64,000 nt of DNA from positions 4,890,299 through 4,954,298 of the forward strand of contig CM020620.1 of NCBI GenBank assembly GCA_009829735.1, read 5' to 3'. The notes under the pieces were generated by a model. That model saw nothing but the letters and a program-made list of their open reading frames with translations. It ran no database searches and had not been told where the DNA came from. The position numbers were made by a program, and so were the translations under genes. Source of the stretch: Pyropia yezoensis (taxonomy: Eukaryota > Rhodophyta > Bangiophyceae > Bangiales > Bangiaceae). Position 1 is the first letter of the stretch. Each line of letters opens with the position of its first letter. Of the stretch, positions 39,385 to 51,119 are shown piece by piece.

Positions 39385-39851
39385 TATTGCTGTTATCCCA
39401 ATTTTGGCCGATCCGGACAAGAACAACAGTGCATGAACAACTGTGTGAGACAATCGCGTGCTGGCAGGTGAGGGCGAGCCAATCGCGTGCTCTAGGGGCC
39501 CGATCGCCCAGAGCAGATGATTGGCTGCAGCCACAGTGGGCCTCTTACCAATCGCTGATTGGTCGAAACACTGTTGTTATCTCGGCTGAGATCGCCGAAG
39601 AGTCCCCCCACATCGGCTCGTTCCTCTCCGGAACAGTTGTCCAGCTTGTCTTGGTGTCTGTTCCACTCAGGTTCTCCCCTCCATGTGCTCGGAGTCCCGG
39701 GAAAGTCGCAGATCTTACTGTTTGCACAACAATGGAGGCTGATTCGGAGCTCTCATTGGTCAGAGAGGCATCCTGTGAGGCATGTCATTGGTCAGTGGAC
39801 TGTTGTTCTTGTTCTTGTCCGGATCGGCCAAAATTGGGAGAACTGCAATAT
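39385..39851. mobile_element. MITE-like element with 30-bp inverted repeats
   Basis: About 467 bp. Core arms 39396-39425 and 39810-39839 are exact inverted copies (contain attttggccgatccgg). Similarity extends outward through atattgc and inward through aacaacagt, with a 6-bp duplication in the right arm. It has no coding capacity. The interior holds at least five CCAAT/ATTGG boxes. The target duplication is not clear. Confidence 0.75.
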
Positions 39852-40589
39852 GTCGTGTCATTTTTTCCGGTAGTCGAAGTTATGAAGCGAAAGTGTTATC
39901 CCAAGGATCTTTAGGCTGATGACCGGCAACCTTGCTGCGCTGCGTGCCATCCGTTCGCAGGTGCGGCCAGGATAGGTCGAGAGCTGGGCACGAGGTCCCC
40001 ATGTTAACAGAGAGGTCCGATTCCATTGGCCGACTGAATTGGGAATCTCGTATGTGCATGGCACCTGAGCCTCTGCGAACGTTTGCCCGGCTCCAGCATG
40101 AAAATGGGGAATGGCGCGCGACGCCACCAGTCAATTACGAATCAGTTCAGCCCCCAGCCAAGCGCGAGGGGGGCTGATAGCGAAGCTTTTTCGGATCAGA
40201 GCTGGAACGATCAGACCCCCTCCCCTGATGCTCCCCTGGGCCCTGTAGCCCCTCCCGCAATGCCTTCCCCCAGCACTGCTCCCGAGCATCAGAACTGCAA
40301 AGGAAAATGCAAGATCGCCCGGCACGAACCCATGATAGGGTCTTACGGCTTGGATCTGCGGCGACGCAAGCCGTATGACCACTTCGGCATGTTCAATCGG
40401 CACAATGTTCGTGCCGAATGCCCCCTCACGGCCCATTCAGAGGGGGGGGAGGGGTGTCTCCGCACACCTAACGTGACCGCGTCACGCGCTGGAGCCGTTG
40501 GCGAACTGTGATGATGTCACGCATTGCCCGATATCGGTCTGTGCTTGTGTGGCCAGGAACGCGAATGGGAATGACTATCATGCGAGTCT

Positions 40590-40609
40590 ATTGGCTCACG
40601 CTCTATATA
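40590..40609 (+). promoter_or_regulatory. CCAAT-box plus TATA candidate promoter
   Basis: Inverted CCAAT (attgg, 40590-40594) followed by tatata at 40604-40609, then an ATG at 40660. The layout is promoter-like, but the downstream frame is not recognised. Confidence 0.3.
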
Positions 40610-41835
40610 CAGCAGCTCCCTCGACGAGACAAGCAGCTGGTACCGTGCATCTGTTTTTCATGCGAAGCCGTGTGCCTTTTGCGAGAGGGTATACTCCAGG
40701 GCTGCCTACCGCGGTCGTAGGGCGCCGCGGCTGCCTGCCGCACGAGGGAGAGGGGGGGATGTGGCCATTGCCAGGGGTCTCTCTGCCGGCCCAGGCGCCC
40801 TTATCCGCAGCCAGCTCTCGACGGCCGTGCTCGGGGGGTGACTGTGAGCGAGCTAGAGCGGGGCTGAGGTCGGCGGGGCCTGCGGCGGGGAGGCACCGCC
40901 TGCGCTATGGCGTCGATGGACGTACGAAGAGTGCGCTGGCGCATCGTGTACAGAGCACACTGTTGGAGGAAAAGTGTCAGGCACGCCCCATTACCATCCA
41001 GCCAAAGATAAAAAAGCGACTGGCCGCTGGCGCCGCAGGTGTGGCCGAGGTATGGCCACCGACAGATGTGGGCCCCATCGGTAGGGGGGCACAGGGGCAA
41101 CACCAACCACGGCCGCCGCCGACGGGAAGAGGAGAAAGGACTGACGGCTACCAGAGCTTGTGTGGCCCGCAGGGAGGCGGGCGCGAGCGGCGGCGGCCTC
41201 CACAGGTCGTAGAAGCTGAGGCGGCGCGCACCGTCAACCGGTCGGCGCTCATGTCTCAAGTTGCCCCAGGTCCCGCCGGCGGCTCTGCCGGTACTCGGCG
41301 ATCTCCGAAGGCATGCGCCCTGCACTGATCTCGGCGACGCCCCGAGGACCCCGCCGGCGACCGGTCGTGATGGCGTCGGGGGCTGACGCAGCGAAGGGAA
41401 CTGCCTAAGGAAGTCTAAGGGCAGGTGCACGGTCCATGGCCCGGTCAGAGGCTGGGTCGTGCAAGGAACAGACGACGATCACATCGCAAGTGGCCGCCGT
41501 CGGCCGGAGTGGGGCGTCTAGGTGAGTGGCTGCCCAGTGATGACGAGCGGCACGCCATCGCCGACACGTCGGTCTCAGAGGGGAGTGCGAGGAAGCGTGT
41601 GGAGAAGGTGAGGGGCAGCAGCAGAGGTGAGGAGGAGCTCGGGAGTATGAGGATCGGGGCGGGGAGGGGCTCAGGAGGGTGAAGCGGCAAGACGCACCTT
41701 AGGGCCGCAGGACAACGACATGCGTGCGCGGGTGTGGCACCCCCCCGCGCAGTCAGGGCCCAATCATAGAGCTCCTTCGCGCGTGCGGCCTTGTCACGTA
41801 CCGCCTTATCCACGACCGCCAACAGAAAGTGCCAG

Positions 41836-41881
41836 TTCGGCACGATGTTGAGGTCGGAGCCTCCGGGCACATCGTGCCGAA
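41836..41881. repeat. 13-bp inverted repeat
   Basis: Arms 41836-41848 and 41869-41881 are exact complements with a 20-nt loop; a similar but weaker motif (cggcacaatgttcgtgccg) is at about 40399-40417. Confidence 0.65.
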
Positions 41882-42781
41882 AGTCGCGGTGCGCAGCAAA
41901 ACGTTCGCAGACGTGGCCGTGGGCAGCGGTGGAGAGGCGCCGTAGATATATCAGTCACGCGGAGACCCTGCGAGGCGCTCTACTGTGAGGTCATTGATGC
42001 GAGAAAACTGTGCGCGAGCAGCAGCCGCGCGAGTGGAGCAGCCTCAAGGGATGTGCGCAAGGGGTGAGCAGTGAAGTCTGTGCATGTGGTCTTCACCGCG
42101 AGCAGGGTGGGAGCTGTGTGGCAAAGAGGACGTTGGCCTAAGGTGTGAGGGGGCATAAGATGGGTTGGGAAAAAGGAACGCAGGCGCGCGGGGCGCTGCT
42201 CGAGAGCGGCAGAGGACGATGATCGACATTGGTGAGGCGCGCCCATTCTCCGGTGCGCAGAAGCGTCATTCCTGTCCGGGGACACGCCATCGGCAGTTGG
42301 GCCGTGGTTGCGACGAGCATCCCGACCAGTGCGCAACACATGCTCTGGGGGCCGCTTTCTGCGAAGCAAGAAAACCGCAAGGGCGGTCCTGGCGTTCGAG
42401 GCTGCCCGAACTTCGGCATTGGTCGGCCGTTCACAGATCTATTATTCCTCATATCAGAGTCACACCCATTCTCCCACCCACATGGGCAAAAAAAGCATGA
42501 AGTCAAATTTCAGAGATGTCGCTCGGGCCTGAGGCCTTCGTCCTTTTGTGAAGTCGAATGCAAGTGTCGGCACGCTGTGCGAGCGCGTGCTTTCGGCGCA
42601 ATGCAGAAGAGCATGGCAGTGTAGCCGTTTCGGCCTTACACGTGGCTACGCACGGATTTCCGCAAGATAGAACCTCGGCACAATCGGCACCGCATGGAGG
42701 CCCGCCCGCTCATACGGTTGTCACGGGTGCGCACCGTGTTTCATCAGCCACTCTGCGCAGCGCTCTCGCGAGCGACTCCCG

Positions 42782-43423
42782 GTGAGTTCTTCACAGTGCC
42801 AAGACGCCTCTTCGCCTGTGGGGGCTCGGGCCTGTGCGGGCGGCCACCCTTGTTCCGTCTGCGCTGCTGTCATGCTCCCTAGCCGGCGCCACCGCTTTCC
42901 TCGCACTTCCTTTCAGTTCGGCGCTCTCCTCATCTCAGAGGACCCCGATGACGCGTTGCTTCTGCTGGCAGCGCGATCGAGCTTGTCTCCAGATGTTCGT
43001 GATTTCGACACTCCGTCGCCTGGGTCAGGCGATGAGCCCGGCAGCGGAGACGGGAGCTCACGTCACCGCGCGGCAGGAGCACGTGGGCATCCTACCTCGC
43101 GTGCACGCTGGTCACGCGAGGCTGGTTTGAGCAGCGACGGCGGTGGTGGAGGGGAAGCGCAAGGGATGGACGGCGAAGACGACAGTGGTGGGGAGGGCGG
43201 ACGAGGCGACGGCGGTGGTGAAATGAATCGGCAAGGGCTGGACGGCAACGACTTCGGTGTAGCAGGTGGACGAGGGCTGGACGGCGACGGTGGCGGTGGT
43301 GGCAATGGACAAGGAGTGAACCCCGACAGCAGTGCTGCGCGGGGCGCACAAGGTCTAAACTCTGAAGGTTGTGCTGGGGGGGACGTAAAAAGGAGTGGAC
43401 GAAGACGGCTCGGCCGCAGATAA
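42782..43423 (+). CDS. Gly/Asp-rich repeat ORF, transposon-like, unrecognised
   Basis: The annotated frame opens with a non-ATG codon (gtg), so the true start is unclear. After about 90 residues of ordinary composition it becomes a set of irregular 13-17-residue repeats built on QGLDG(N/D) and Gly/Asp runs. A compositionally similar frame continues at 43440-43713 after a frame change. No domain is recognised. It may be the N-terminal part of the Cys-rich transposon-like ORF at 44290-45033, but no clean splice sites join them. Confidence 0.3.
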   Translation: MSSSQCQDASSPVGARACAGGHPCSVCAAVMLPSRRHRFPRTSFQFGALLISEDPDDALLLLAARSSLSPDVRDFDTPSPGSGDEPGSGDGSSRHRAAGARGHPTSRARWSREAGLSSDGGGGGEAQGMDGEDDSGGEGGRGDGGGEMNRQGLDGNDFGVAGGRGLDGDGGGGGNGQGVNPDSSAARGAQGLNSEGCAGGDVKRSGRRRLGRR

Positions 43424-44289
43424 CAACGGCGGCGGCGGGGGGGGGCGCAGAGGACCCTCGCGGCCACGATGTTGCTGGCGTGGACGAGCAAAGAGTCGAT
43501 GTTGGCACGGGGGCGGACAACGACGTTGGTGACGACGTTGAAGGCGAAAGTCTGAGTGATGAAGGGGCCGGCGGAGGCGCCGCAGGTGTCCCTAATGTGG
43601 ACGGCCCAGGCGGGGCAGCCGGAGGTGGTGCGGACGATGAGGGACCGGTCGGAGCTTGTGCGGAGAACAATGGTGGCGTCGCCGACCAACAACGTCGAGT
43701 GCGGCGAAGGTGACTCAGCAGACGTGTTCCCCTTCCTCGGCGGCAGCCGTTTTCAAGGAGCGAGCTGAAGGAGTGGTTTGCGTTTGAGCTCCGGGCGCTG
43801 CTGGAGATTGATGACCGTGTAGCTGGCCAAGTGTTTCATAGCAGAATCGAGCGCGCGGGCGTCAACGACGGAGGTGATCTCGCCCTCCGCGAAGTCAGGA
43901 ACTTGATAGCCTGTTGGGGAGTACTGTGCGATCATTGGGTCTGTGTATTAAGCTCTTGCGGTAGGGTGCTCGGCGCAGTCCAGGCAACTCGACGGTCAAT
44001 GCTGGGGTTGAGAATCCGGAGCTGCTTCTTGCCATGGGTGCCAGCTGCTCCTGTCGCCAAGCGGCGGCTCTCCAAGGCGCATACCTGTCGGTCTGGCGCA
44101 TACCTGTCGGTCTGTCGAGACGTCGGCGTTGCCAGCACCCAAGAGCTCTTTACGCGGATTCTTTTCCTTGACGGTGGAGCTTCCGTATGCCAGGCGGGCG
44201 AAGACGCAGGTGATGAACGAGGTGAGGACGACCCTCGCGCTTTCCAGGTACACGACTTTCCGCGCTAGGCCGATCTTCCCGGTGTACCC

Positions 44290-45033
44290 GTGTACGCCGT
44301 TCTCTACGAGGGAGCGTGGGCTCCGGTCGCTGCATGGTCTCGCGGGAAGCGGACAAGGATGGGGTTCTGTTGCCAGCTCTCGTGCGCTTCACACGCGTGG
44401 TCGTGCAATCACGCTAAGACTGTCTGCAGGGTGCTGTGGGGAGAGAACTCGTCGAGAAGAGAGGATGAGAGCGGCCCTGGAACAAGTTCTACACCGGACG
44501 AGAGCGAAGAAGAGCTTAATCAGCCCGAGCAAGGTGCTAATGGTGGTGCAGCAGATGTGGCTGCAGGCGCGAACGAGCTGCAATACAGACGTCGACGTCG
44601 CACGCGCAACATGTTACCCTGCCATGGAGAGGTCGCCAAGTGCGAGGTTATGCACGGGTCTTGCCAAGTTCGGCGGCTGGCCGGCACATTTCCACGTGTG
44701 TTGCCAGGTCTTTATGTTGGAGACTGGTGCCTTAAGTGCGGTGTGGCGCGAGGTGGTGCTGATCTGACGCACCGGGCTGCCGCATTGTTCACCGTGCGTG
44801 GCAAGATGGTCATCACTGTGGCGGACTGGATGTGCGAGGCTGGGCATCTCGTCGAGCATGACGGCGCCGAGGAGGCGCTCTTTGCTTTTGAGGCGGAGAC
44901 GGTGTACGCGCGCGTGTTTCTTGACGCCATGCTAGAGACCTGCGTCATTCAACGCACGACGATATCTGCGGCAGCGGAGTTGTCGTCAAGCACTCTGCGG
45001 AATCGTCGGCAGCCGCGCCCACCTGTATCTTGA
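44290..45033 (+). CDS. Cys-rich transposon-like ORF (CxC/KDZ-type N-terminal region), fragment
   Basis: About 247 codons, opening with a non-ATG codon, so 5' incomplete. The second half has well-spaced Cys/His pairs: MLPCHGEVAKCEVMHGSC, GDWCLKCGV and VADWMCEAGHLVEHDGAEEALFAF, then a helical EAETVYARVFLDAMLETCVIQRTTISAAAEL. This order resembles Cys-cluster (CxC) modules at the start of KDZ-type transposases in algae, invertebrates and fungi. The catalytic part is missing downstream: the frame stops at 45033 and no continuation is seen before 45913. I read it as a truncated transposon ORF. Confidence 0.4.
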   Translation: MYAVLYEGAWAPVAAWSRGKRTRMGFCCQLSCASHAWSCNHAKTVCRVLWGENSSRREDESGPGTSSTPDESEEELNQPEQGANGGAADVAAGANELQYRRRRRTRNMLPCHGEVAKCEVMHGSCQVRRLAGTFPRVLPGLYVGDWCLKCGVARGGADLTHRAAALFTVRGKMVITVADWMCEAGHLVEHDGAEEALFAFEAETVYARVFLDAMLETCVIQRTTISAAAELSSSTLRNRRQPRPPVS

Positions 45034-45912
45034 TGACATCTGATTGTACTCGTCACATCTCCACGTCCAGCACACCATTAGGACTGCTGTAGGGATTGTT
45101 GAAAACGTACCCAACTGCATCTCGACTGCATCTTTTGGACCCTACATGTCATTTCCATGCTCAGGCGTCGTTGCCTGCGACCGTTCTGTTTCAAGTCTGG
45201 GAGCGTGAGGACTTTGCCACAGAGATTGTCTTAAAGCAGTCCAGAATGACAGTCAACGCAGGCAAATGCGGGCGACCATCCGGCCATCCGTATCAATGCG
45301 CCGTGGGGTAGTTCTCGATCTGGTTAGGACAGCATTTCAACTTCATCTCAAGCGTTAGGGTGGGGCCTCAGTCCACCTCAGTGCCCCCAGTGGCCCAAAT
45401 ATGCCCTGCCTTGCCTGGTAAGAAGCGACAGGGACGCTTATTGACTCCGTGCTGGGGGGCTACAGAGAGAAACTGAAGCCTGTGAAGGGCTGATAGCAGA
45501 TGGTTTCTTGGATTCTGTGCTCTATCATGAGCACTAGGTAGGTGCTGCGCCTGGGAGCAACGAGAGAGAGCCACATGCCTGCACTAAAATCCACGAAGCG
45601 CATGAAGCGACGGCGATTCTCGTTCGGCGTGCTCTCACGGCCAAGGCACAGCCCGAAATGACTTGGCCTGTGCGCCTGTGTCATGCGACAGGCCACAGGG
45701 GCCTCTCAGACCACGTTTGTCAAAACAACGACAATGATTATAGTACTGATTTTGTCTACGAAGCGTCAAAATCAAGGCGGACGTGATGTCTCGCACTCCT
45801 GTCTCGCTCTTATTTCTCCCCTCTCTCCCTCTCTTCTCTCTCGGTCCAGACGGTCAAACGGCGTTCACTGGCTTGCCATGCGTGACATGTCATTCAATGG
45901 CAGCACAATAAG
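45034..45912. other. Gap between transposon ORFs
   Basis: No gene recognised. It contains a CT-rich stretch (ctctctccctctcttctctc, about 45821-45840). It may include the terminus of the Plavaka-like element, but no TIR pair was identified. Confidence 0.4.
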
Positions 45913-48900
45913 TCAGATGCAACAAGATACTTGTGTGCACACCATCATGCAGCCGCGTGGCTCTCTCGTGCCCCACACAAAGTTATTGGTAAAGAAGCGG
46001 TGGTCGCGCCAGTCACATGCATCAGAAGCAAAGCTCTTTGGGAAGCGACACACCCCAACACGATCCACCCACTCCTCCCAGTCGTGCTCCACGCAGAGAA
46101 CGTCAATGATCTTGTGCGAAGAAATGGCCGCAAGGGTGGGGCGTATCTTACCCTCCCGAACCAGGTGGCACCACTGAAGCCTTTCGCACTCGTATGCCGT
46201 GAAAGGACACTCAGGCACGGAGCTTGCGGTCTCAGCACAGTGCACCACGACCGTCCGACTGAGCGTGCCGTTGTGGGCCGCAATAATCGCGCGTGCCTGC
46301 CCCACTCCGACCGTCCCGTCTTCTGCTCGGTAGCGAACCCAGTCATACCAAGGGCGTCCCTTCAGGTCCGGGGTGGCCCAGACCATGGTGCGATCGCCGC
46401 GCGCCCGACGGATATCAGCGTCTGGCAACAACGTCCCGGACTGCGTCGTGATGAAGTCAGATGAAGCGCACTGCAGGGCCTCGTCCAAAGTCACCAAGCC
46501 AGACGCAGCTGCGAAGTCGGAGACGGAGCTGAGCGCCCCACGGGCACGCATACGACGCAATTCGGACGCCTTCTTGGAAGTCGCTTTTGATGTCTGCCGC
46601 TGTCGTGAGAGTCGTACGACGCTCTGGATCTGCTCCGTGAGCACCATCTGCAATGCCGCGTTATCACGACTCTTGTTCGTGAGTGTAAAAGCCAGCTTGA
46701 CAAACTTGTGCAGGGTCTCGTTCACGCCCGTGTTGCCGTCTTGGAGGTTGCCTCGAAGGAAGAACTCGTCCAGTAGATGCGACACTGCGCGATGCAGCTT
46801 GGTTGTGTGCGAGGGCCCAAAGAGGGGCTGGTAGTCGTTCTCAATCCAACGACTCATACGACGACATACCGACTTCGCTTCCGCCCAGGTCTTCGGCCGC
46901 ACATCAAAGGCGCTCTTCAATATCGCGGCGAGCTCGAAGAGCACCCACGTCAGGAGACGATGATGCTGCCCTCCTGCTCCAGACCGCCCGAACAAGCCCG
47001 CAGCTGCGAAAGGCAAGAAGTGAACCGCCTCACGGTGCTCTTTACCCTTCAATGTAGCCTGTTTCTCTCCACTCTTGATGAAGTACCTGAGGTGCATTTG
47101 TAGAGAATCAAGTGCAAGAACCAGCCAGGGCGGTGACTAAAGATCAAATAAAACAGTCAGATATAGTGCATGCATCTCCAATGGAATGTAGCAACATCAA
47201 GATACAATCAGATCTCACGGAGCAGCGTCACAAGGATGAAGCTCTCAAGACAAGCAAATCTTACCCCGGGAAGATGGATGAGACACGGTGCGTGCGACTC
47301 GCGAACAAGAACCGCTTGTTAGCGATACGCACAGTCTCACCCGCTGTGCCGTGCAAAAGCTTCTTCGAACCGGCCAGCTCATGGGCAAAGGAATGTACAC
47401 CTGTTGTCAGCGTTCTACAGATGCCGAGGTCCATGACCTGCCAATGGCAAAGTAAGGAGTAAGTGGGGGACAGAGCATAAAAGAACGCAAGCAGAGGATT
47501 GTGCGAGTCAGTACGTGTTACTGAGAAAGAGTGACGTGCCACCAGCCCCCTTGCAGGAGAGAAATGTAGAGATGATAGAATACAAATGCGTGACAATGAC
47601 ATGTACGGCAGCGTCATGCAAGCAGCATCTGGCAATCACCAAGGAAACACAGGAGTATGGAACGTACGTGTAGTCGGTCAAACCCAAATATCTGGTACAG
47701 CAGCAGCGGACCAGAGCCGAGTCCAGCCCAGGCGGCCAGTGCAGGTACAACGCAGTGGATGCGGGTGGCGGTCTCAATGGCATTGATAATGACACCATTG
47801 CCCCTTATTCCCCGCATGAGCGCTCCCTTGAGCTGCAGCTTGACAATCTTGAGCACGTTCCGCTTCTTTGGAGAATTCTTCCTGGAAGGCCGCACCCCGC
47901 TCGACGTGGAGCGTGCCATACATGGCGTGCAGTCGTACGCGCTGCCGTGACGCTTGAGGCACAAGACGTCCCGCTCTTCTGGCTGGTCCGACACGTAGAG
48001 TATGAGTCTCGGAATGATCTTCACCACGGCACCGTCCGGCAATGTCATCTCGGCACCGAAATGACTGGCGAGCTGGTATCTCGAAAGACCAGCGCGATGG
48101 TGCGTTGGAGGATCTCCGCCCGAGCCTCTGCAGCCTTTGACAAAGACATTGCCTCGTACCGCGACCGTACTTGGGGCATGTATGCCACGACGACCCATTC
48201 TGGTTCCTTGGTCACGATGTTCATCACTCTCATACGCAGCGGATACGCAGACACACCTGCAAGAAATACAATGGGCCGACACAGCGATGGCCAAATCAAC
48301 AGTTCGCACGCTCCGTCAGTACAAGTTACGACGAGACGTATGGAGAAGCACAAGCTGTGCTGATGACAGCAAATGAGGTCATGATGCGGTCAGTAGTGAC
48401 ACGCAGTGTGGCAGTACGAAAATCAATCCCTGTGAGAAAACGTACCACCAGAAGAGGTTACAACCGTCCCATCTGAGTACAGCGCCAGTGCAAGCATCTG
48501 TGCGCACAGCCCAAACACGCGCTTGACGTCCGTCCGCTGAGCTCCGTAGGCATGGCCGTCAAAGAAGTCACGCAGTACGTCTCCGTCTTGCATCACCGGG
48601 GAGGCTGGAACAATGTCTCCAGAGGCGACAGATGGCGTGCAATGCGCACATGCGGACGTGGGCGTCGTAGTCCCGGGATCGACGTCTTGCGAGCTTCTTC
48701 CGACTGCATCTGGTCCGTTCTGGGATCCGTCTTGACTGTAATGGACGCCAGCCGCACAAGCACAATCCTCCGAGCCCCGCTCCCACCTGACGGTTGCCGC
48801 CGCCGTAAGACATTCTTGCACGACCTTCAGACCCTTGCGAAGGAGGATACGATGGGAACCCACCTTCGTCGTCACGACGGCCTCCATCCACCCCAGCTTC

Positions 48901-49230
48901 CGCAGCATGCGCCTCTTCTCGTTCCGCACTGCGGTCTTGAGCGACGATGGCGTGGGGAACGCGACCTTGGACGGCAATGTCGTTGAGCCAATCGCCCGCT
49001 CCACCGACAAGCACACCTGATGAGCTGCGGCAATGCGCGTCTCAGACATGGTACAAGCGTTGGCAAACACGTCGCGCAGCGATGGGGTGACGAAAGCAAA
49101 TGTGTCCGTCGGAGCGTTGTCCTCGTACACAGCACGACAGCGCTCCTCATCACCAAACTCATCGAGGTAGTCCAACACCTTCGCGCAGAGCGTTTCACCG
49201 GGGTCCCCCTCACGACGGGAGAGGCGTGAT
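45913..49230 (-). pseudogene. Plavaka-like (CACTA/KDZ clade) transposase, spliced and frameshifted
   Basis: At least four exons on the minus strand. Exon A ends at 48446 (donor GGTG|GTACGT) after QMLALALYSDGTVVTSSGG. Exon B starts at 48256 (TTGCAG|GTGTG) with VSAYPLRMRVMNIVTKEPEWVVVAYMPQV. After a one-base frameshift near 48075 it continues with DGAVVKIIPRLILYVSDQPE and LKRHGSAYDCTPC and ends at 47668 (CAC|GTACGT). Exon D spans 47437-47265 (GGCAG|GTC to GGG|GTAAG) with VMDLGICRTLTTGVHSF. The last exon, from about 47086 to 45913, has LFGPSHTTKLHRAVSHLLDE, NLQDGNTGVNETLHKFVKLA and RPWYDWVRYRAEDGTVGVG. YSDGT, (I)P..ILYVSDQPEE and HVMDLG are the Plavaka order known from fungi. The last junction is out of phase by one base. 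Upstream of 49178 the start is uncertain. Confidence 0.65.
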
Positions 49231-50396
49231 CCGCAAAAGCAGCACCATGCAAATCATTAGCGGCACGCATCTCTGCTGATCTGACCACATCTGGATGTTC
49301 CCCGCTCACACAATCATCAGAGCTGTAGTCACTCGTCGCCGACGCGTCACTGTCGTATGCCGAGGAGCTTTCTCCTTGCGAGTCCCAGTCGTTCTCTCCC
49401 GCACCATCTCCACCGTCACCCCTCTCCTCAGCATCCCCGAAATCCTCCTCCTCTTCGAAATCATCTCCCCCGCCCCACCCACCAAATCATGATCGATATC
49501 CTCCTCCTCGCCAGTCCCATCTCCGCCGCCGGCCACCCCATCATCCTCTTCTCAGCTCCCCATGGCCAAGCTCCTCGCAGTCCCAGCTTCTGCAGCATCA
49601 TCTGCAAGCCTGTGCCGCTTGCGCAGGTGACGGCCAAGGTGGCAGGGACTAAGAAGACGACCGTCATCACAACCGTCTACGGTACACCGCTTCATACCAG
49701 GAACGCGATCAGCCCCCCCCCCCCCCGTCCCCCCCCTCCTTCCCCTGTGGCGTCGGGCTCACGCCAGGAAAGCGGGGAAGACGAGGATGCGTCGCGTCAC
49801 ACGCCTGGAATGCGGGGAAGACGAGGCTGCATCGCCCATGGGGTAGAGATGCCGGTACGTGCGTCGCCCATGAGGCAGACGTGGAAGAGCCCAGGCGAAG
49901 TCACGCGCGTCGCCCGTCAGGCAGACGTGGATGAGCGCCGGCGAAGTCACCATCGCAAGGGACTCTCGGGATTGATAATGCGCGCCCCACCAACACCACC
50001 CACTCAGTACATATATTCGATTTCCAGCATACAGAGCTTAACAAATAAATGGATTCACTCGTCCACCTGCACTGCGGAACGCTTCAGTGCATTGGCAGTG
50101 CTCCAGAGTTTTAGGGCAAACGCGATCACCCAAATGTTCATGGGCTGTCTTGAAAACTAGCGTGTGTGCCATGCGATTGGGCTGTGGCATGGACCACAGA
50201 GCATAAACCACGAATCTGTGCGTGAAGGTGCGATTTAGAGATGTTTTACAGAAGTACGGCGTACAACTGTCCGAACGAAATACAAAAATGCAATGTGGCA
50301 TGATGACGGAAATTTGTAGTTCCGAAAATTGTCTCACAAGTTTATGTCTTAAACTACAGTACGGCTGGTGTATGTTGGATGAGATATGAGGGACGG

Positions 50397-50437
<41 letters not shown>

Positions 50438-50874
50438 GGAGGAGTGAGGAAGGCCGGGTCGGGTGGTGGAGCTCGCCACGAGGAGCAGGTGGGTGGGATA
50501 GATGCGGGGACGGTGAGCCCGGCCGGCGCAGGTCCCGGCTGTGGTGGCACGGGGGGGACGGTTGTGGAGGCGGCGGTCATCACGGCCAGCTTGGCATGCT
50601 GGCGCCCCGGCATCCACTGTTGGCTTGGTCGCCGTCAACAATTGGGCTTGTGTACGGTGCTTTCAATTGGTGCTGGCGTCGCCAGGTGCGGCCAAATGCA
50701 ACCCCGTTCCGTGCAGTGCATATGCAGTGTGCATGCATTTTGAGGGCCTGACTCTCCTGCGACTGTGGGAGGCCCGCCGTCGTTGGCGGGCGGACCGCGC
50801 ATCTCCCCTGGGCGGGCCGTCGGCGCAGCTCCCTAGGGTGTTAGCTGATTTGCGGCTTGCCGTGGTGCACTGCC
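49231..50874. other. Region between Plavaka-like and Ala-rich genes
   Basis: No assigned gene. The 49300-49480 stretch is pyrimidine-rich on the plus strand and may be 5' sequence of the minus-strand transposase. It includes an imperfect repeat (cgtcgcccatgaggcagacgtggaagagc-type units near 49862-49940), a C-tract (49713-49725) and the G38 tract at 50399. The 50480-50870 part is probably promoter and 5'UTR of the Ala-rich gene. Confidence 0.4.
50399..50436. repeat. Homopolymer G tract (38 G)
   Basis: 38 uninterrupted G residues, preceded by ggacggtt and followed by an a/g-rich stretch. Such a long tract is a likely source of length error and could form G-quadruplexes. Confidence 0.9.
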
Positions 50875-51119
50875 ATGCACCGCGCGGTACTTCGTGCGTT
50901 CGGCCCTGCGGTTGCCGGCGACGCGCTGGGTGTCGCCAGCAGCGATCCAGCGGTGGGCACTGTGGGGGAGGAGGCTGCCGATCCGTCCTTGCGCGCGGCG
51001 GCGGCGGGTGTGGGTGCGGGGGACGCGGAGGCGGGGGCTGCCGATCGGTCCGAGTGCGCGGCGGCGGGGGCGGGGAAGGCGGCGGCTAGCGGCGCGGCCG
51101 CATCGGCGGAGGCGGCGAG

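Larger units (their letters stand above)
39852..42781. other. Intergenic or transposon-derived region, no assigned gene
   Basis: Frames on both strands lack recognisable domains. Notable items: inverted ATTGG (40590-40594) and TATATA (40604-40609) followed by an ATG at 40660 opening a 222-codon frame (to 41328) of unknown character; and a 13-bp inverted repeat ttcggcacgatgt / acatcgtgccgaa (41836-41848 and 41869-41881, 20-nt loop). Codon use is less biased than in the genes of the first 30 kb, suggesting decayed mobile DNA. Confidence 0.4.

Noticed and set aside
45034-45912. Terminal inverted repeats for the Plavaka-like element
   Set aside because: I looked for CACT-type ends here and beyond 49230 but found no matching pair I could support.
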